From an uncultured Angelakisella sp. (lineage in GTDB: Bacteria; Bacillota; Clostridia; Oscillospirales; Ruminococcaceae): DNA of 5,928 nt. Shown in pieces: positions 4,955 through 5,928 of this stretch. Every line of letters starts with the position of its first letter. Within the stretch, counting starts at the first letter, position 1. The position numbers and the translations under genes were made by a program. The stretch lies in NCBI GenBank assembly GCA_937914895.1, contig CALGIL010000467.1, positions 1 through 5,928 of the forward strand, read 5' to 3'. The notes below the pieces were generated by a model. The model did no database searches. It was not told the DNA's origin and saw nothing but the letters and a program-made list of their open reading frames with translations.

Positions 4955-5419
4955 TTACTCATATCGGCCGGGGATTGCCTTGATGGAAAGGCCCAATAAA
5001 TGCTCCGGCAAAGAATAGCTGATGACGTGACTGAATTTTTCCAAGTTTACGTCGCCCCATTCACCGACCGTGAATGTGATCTCATCGACTCCGACAGAAT
5101 TGTGCGCACCGAGAAATGGAGAAGCCACAAACGTAATTTCAATAGGGCCTCCCTGTTTTGTAATCTCTTTGACGGATGTGTTAAAGTCTTCTATCCTCGG
5201 GGATTCTTTAAAGTATTCTTTATAGAAAGCATCGCTGGCACCTTGCATGCTGGGAAGGTATGTCCTGACCAGCGCTTGCTCGCAGTACGAATCCAGGCCG
5301 CTTTTCCCGCCCGCTGCCGCCGCGTTCGGCCGATGGACCCAGGCTGCGATTCCGCAGCCTAAAAGCACTGCCCCCGCCACGATTGCGATGATCCTTTTGC
5401 AGCTTACCATACACAGCAT
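4955..5419 (-). CDS. Small exported or membrane-anchored protein, DUF3888-like
   Basis: A 154-residue protein. K8-R9 are followed by a hydrophobic segment (10-28); LLGC at 19-22 could be a weak lipobox, but the hydrophobic stretch continues past it, so an uncleaved anchor or ordinary signal is as likely. The rest is soluble: EQALVRTYLPSMQGASDAFY (47-66), then EITFVASPFLGAHNSVGVDE (94-113) and ITFTV. The GAHN...DEITF pattern and the overall layout resemble DUF3888 proteins of Bacilli and Clostridia; function unknown. The start at 5419 has AGGGGG (5433-5428, spacer 8); ATG at 5410 with GGAGG at spacer 11 is an alternative. The frame is open back to 5611, but that part runs towards the insertion-sequence end and lacks family-like sequence. 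Base composition is lower in GC than the transporter genes. No clear terminator separates it from the operon promoter at 4872. Confidence 0.72.
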   Translation of the reverse strand: MLCMVSCKRIIAIVAGAVLLGCGIAAWVHRPNAAAAGGKSGLDSYCEQALVRTYLPSMQGASDAFYKEYFKESPRIEDFNTSVKEITKQGGPIEITFVASPFLGAHNSVGVDEITFTVGEWGDVNLEKFSHVISYSLPEHLLGLSIKAIPGRYE

Positions 5420-5599
5420 TTCCTCCGCCCCCTTGGTAACCCATATGACGGCTTCACGCCGTTGAGACCGGGTTCGGGGGCGGAAAATTGGATGGGCTTT
5501 TTCCTCCTTTGGGCTGGGCAAGGGGGGGATTTGGGCGTTTGCATCGTATACTCCACCAGAAGCGCGCAGAGTTCCCGCCCGCAGGCGGTGCACCAAAAT
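5420..5599. other. Intergenic spacer between the DUF3888-like gene and the insertion sequence
   Basis: No supportable gene. On the minus strand there is an unused AAAGGAGG (5510-5503) with no start codon at the right distance, and a small hairpin ACGGC-TTCAC-GCCGT (5448-5462) just before the ribosome site of the downstream gene. I found no good promoter. The minus frame at 5546 (MQTPKSPPCPAQ...) has no ribosome site of its own. Confidence 0.5.
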
Positions 5600-5604
5600 A
5601 ATCA

Positions 5605-5730
5605 AAACCACGCGTTGAACGCGTGGTTTGCACCAGCCCTAAAAGGGCTTCTTACAGGCCAGCCCCTCAAGGGGCCCTGAAAGGTTCGCCAACCGCATTA
5701 CTATCACAGGCCGCCGCTGAAGCGGCCTGT
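5605..5730 (-). repeat. Five-hairpin cluster at the IS right end
   Basis: Five stems follow each other 3' of the transposase stop. They are ACAGGCCGC/GCGGCCTGT (5706-5714 with 5722-5730), GGTT/AACC (5683-5686 with 5691-5694), GCCCC/GGGGC (5662-5666 with 5671-5675), AGCCC/GGGCT (5635-5639 with 5645-5649) and a 10-bp AAACCACGCG/CGCGTGGTTT stem (5605-5614 with 5620-5629, loop TTGAA). The outermost is the likely subterminal recognition hairpin; the innermost, 4 bases after the stop codon, may also end the transposase transcript. Confidence 0.75.
5632..5683. repeat. Degenerate 26-base tandem duplication with hairpins
   Basis: Two adjacent units (5632-5657 and 5658-5683) share the layout CCAGCCC, short A-rich loop, GGGC, then an ACAG/AAAG end. 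Each forms one stem of the IS right-end cluster, suggesting one hairpin arose by duplication of the other. Confidence 0.5.
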
Positions 5731-5734
5731 TTCT

Positions 5735-5928
5735 TTATGCCTTCTCACCCTTGCTACCCGTAAACGGGTCCATATACTCTTTGAGGAATATTTGGTCTGA
5801 CGCTATATCCTCTTCCAACTGGTTCTTTATGTACTCTTCTATCGCCTTTTTGTTTCTCCCCACTGTATCTACGTAATACCCCCTACACCAGAAATGCCGA
5901 TTCCCATACTTATACTTTAGGTTTGCGT
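5735..5928 (-). CDS. tnpA: IS200-type transposase TnpA, C-terminal part (runs off the window)
   Basis: The minus frame enters at the window edge (first full codon 5926-5924) and ends at TAA (5737-5735), giving 63 residues. RHFWCRGYYVDTVGRN (10-25) and EEYIKNQ (30-36) are hallmark Y1 transposase sequences; Y32 with Q36 four residues on fits the catalytic tyrosine helix that makes the covalent link to DNA. The ending KEYMDPFTGSKGEKA is typical of Firmicute IS200 copies. The HUH metal-binding motif lies in the missing N-terminal half; full-length proteins are about 130-155 residues. The gene is clearly AT-richer than the host genes. No frameshift is visible, so the copy may be intact. Confidence 0.93.
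   Translation of the reverse strand, partial: ANLKYKYGNRHFWCRGYYVDTVGRNKKAIEEYIKNQLEEDIASDQIFLKEYMDPFTGSKGEKA

Larger units (their letters stand above)
5600..5928 (-). mobile_element. IS200/IS605-family insertion sequence, right end and 3' part
   Basis: The minus-strand transposase gene (5735-5928) and the hairpin cluster after it (5605-5730) form the right part of an IS200-like element that continues beyond the window. These elements carry subterminal hairpins rather than terminal inverted repeats and move by single-strand, HUH/Y1 chemistry. The outer tip is placed just outside the 10-bp hairpin at 5605-5629; the exact cleavage site cannot be read from one copy. No tnpB is visible in this portion. 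Confidence 0.82.

Noticed and set aside
5420..5611. 64-residue N-terminal extension of the DUF3888-like protein
   Set aside because: Proline/arginine-rich and running towards the insertion-sequence end; the basic-hydrophobic N-terminus from 5419 with a nearby ribosome site is the natural start.
1..5928. CRISPR arrays, tRNA or rRNA genes
   Set aside because: No regular repeat-spacer pattern, cloverleaf or rRNA-like sequence was found on reading both strands.

Overview
This is one end of an assembled contig from a GC-rich anaerobic Firmicute. A clostridial gut bacterium of the Oscillospiraceae type is my inference. It rests on the protein families, the strong Shine-Dalgarno sites (AAGGAGG, AAAGGAGG), a T-box riboswitch and an IS200-type element. 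The first 26 bases are not genomic: they match the 3' end of the Illumina TruSeq read-2 adapter, so biology starts at base 27.

Layout. Bases 27-556 (+) hold the C-terminal part of an iron-sulfur protein cut by the contig edge. Two strong hairpins (572-600 and 616-639) separate it from a convergent, previously hidden transcription unit on the minus strand (about 814-616). That unit has a promoter, a perfect Shine-Dalgarno site and a 29-residue ORF with six cysteines (653-742). A gene-free stretch (815-1005) follows, then a Cu/Zn superoxide dismutase gene (1006-1500, +). A long GC-rich hairpin (1532-1573) closes it against the oncoming operon.

Bases 4872 down to 1608 (minus strand) form one clear operon for amino-acid uptake: a perfect TTGACA-17-TATAAT promoter, a T-box leader with a UGG (Trp) specifier and its own terminator/antiterminator, then a substrate-binding lipoprotein (trpX-like), a permease (trpY-like) and an ATPase (trpZ-like). 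The leader and the protein families independently point to tryptophan. Uncharged tRNA-Trp should let transcription read through the terminator and raise tryptophan import.

Upstream lies a small exported or membrane-anchored protein resembling DUF3888 (4955-5419, minus). The window ends in an IS200/IS605-family element: a hairpin-rich right end (about 5600-5734) and the C-terminal 63 residues of its Y1 transposase TnpA, running off the window. The transposase, the DUF3888-like gene and the cysteine-rich mini-gene are visibly less GC-rich than the Fe-S, dismutase and transporter genes.

The most novel item is the cysteine-rich mini-gene. The best-supported functional inference is the assignment of the transporter to tryptophan.
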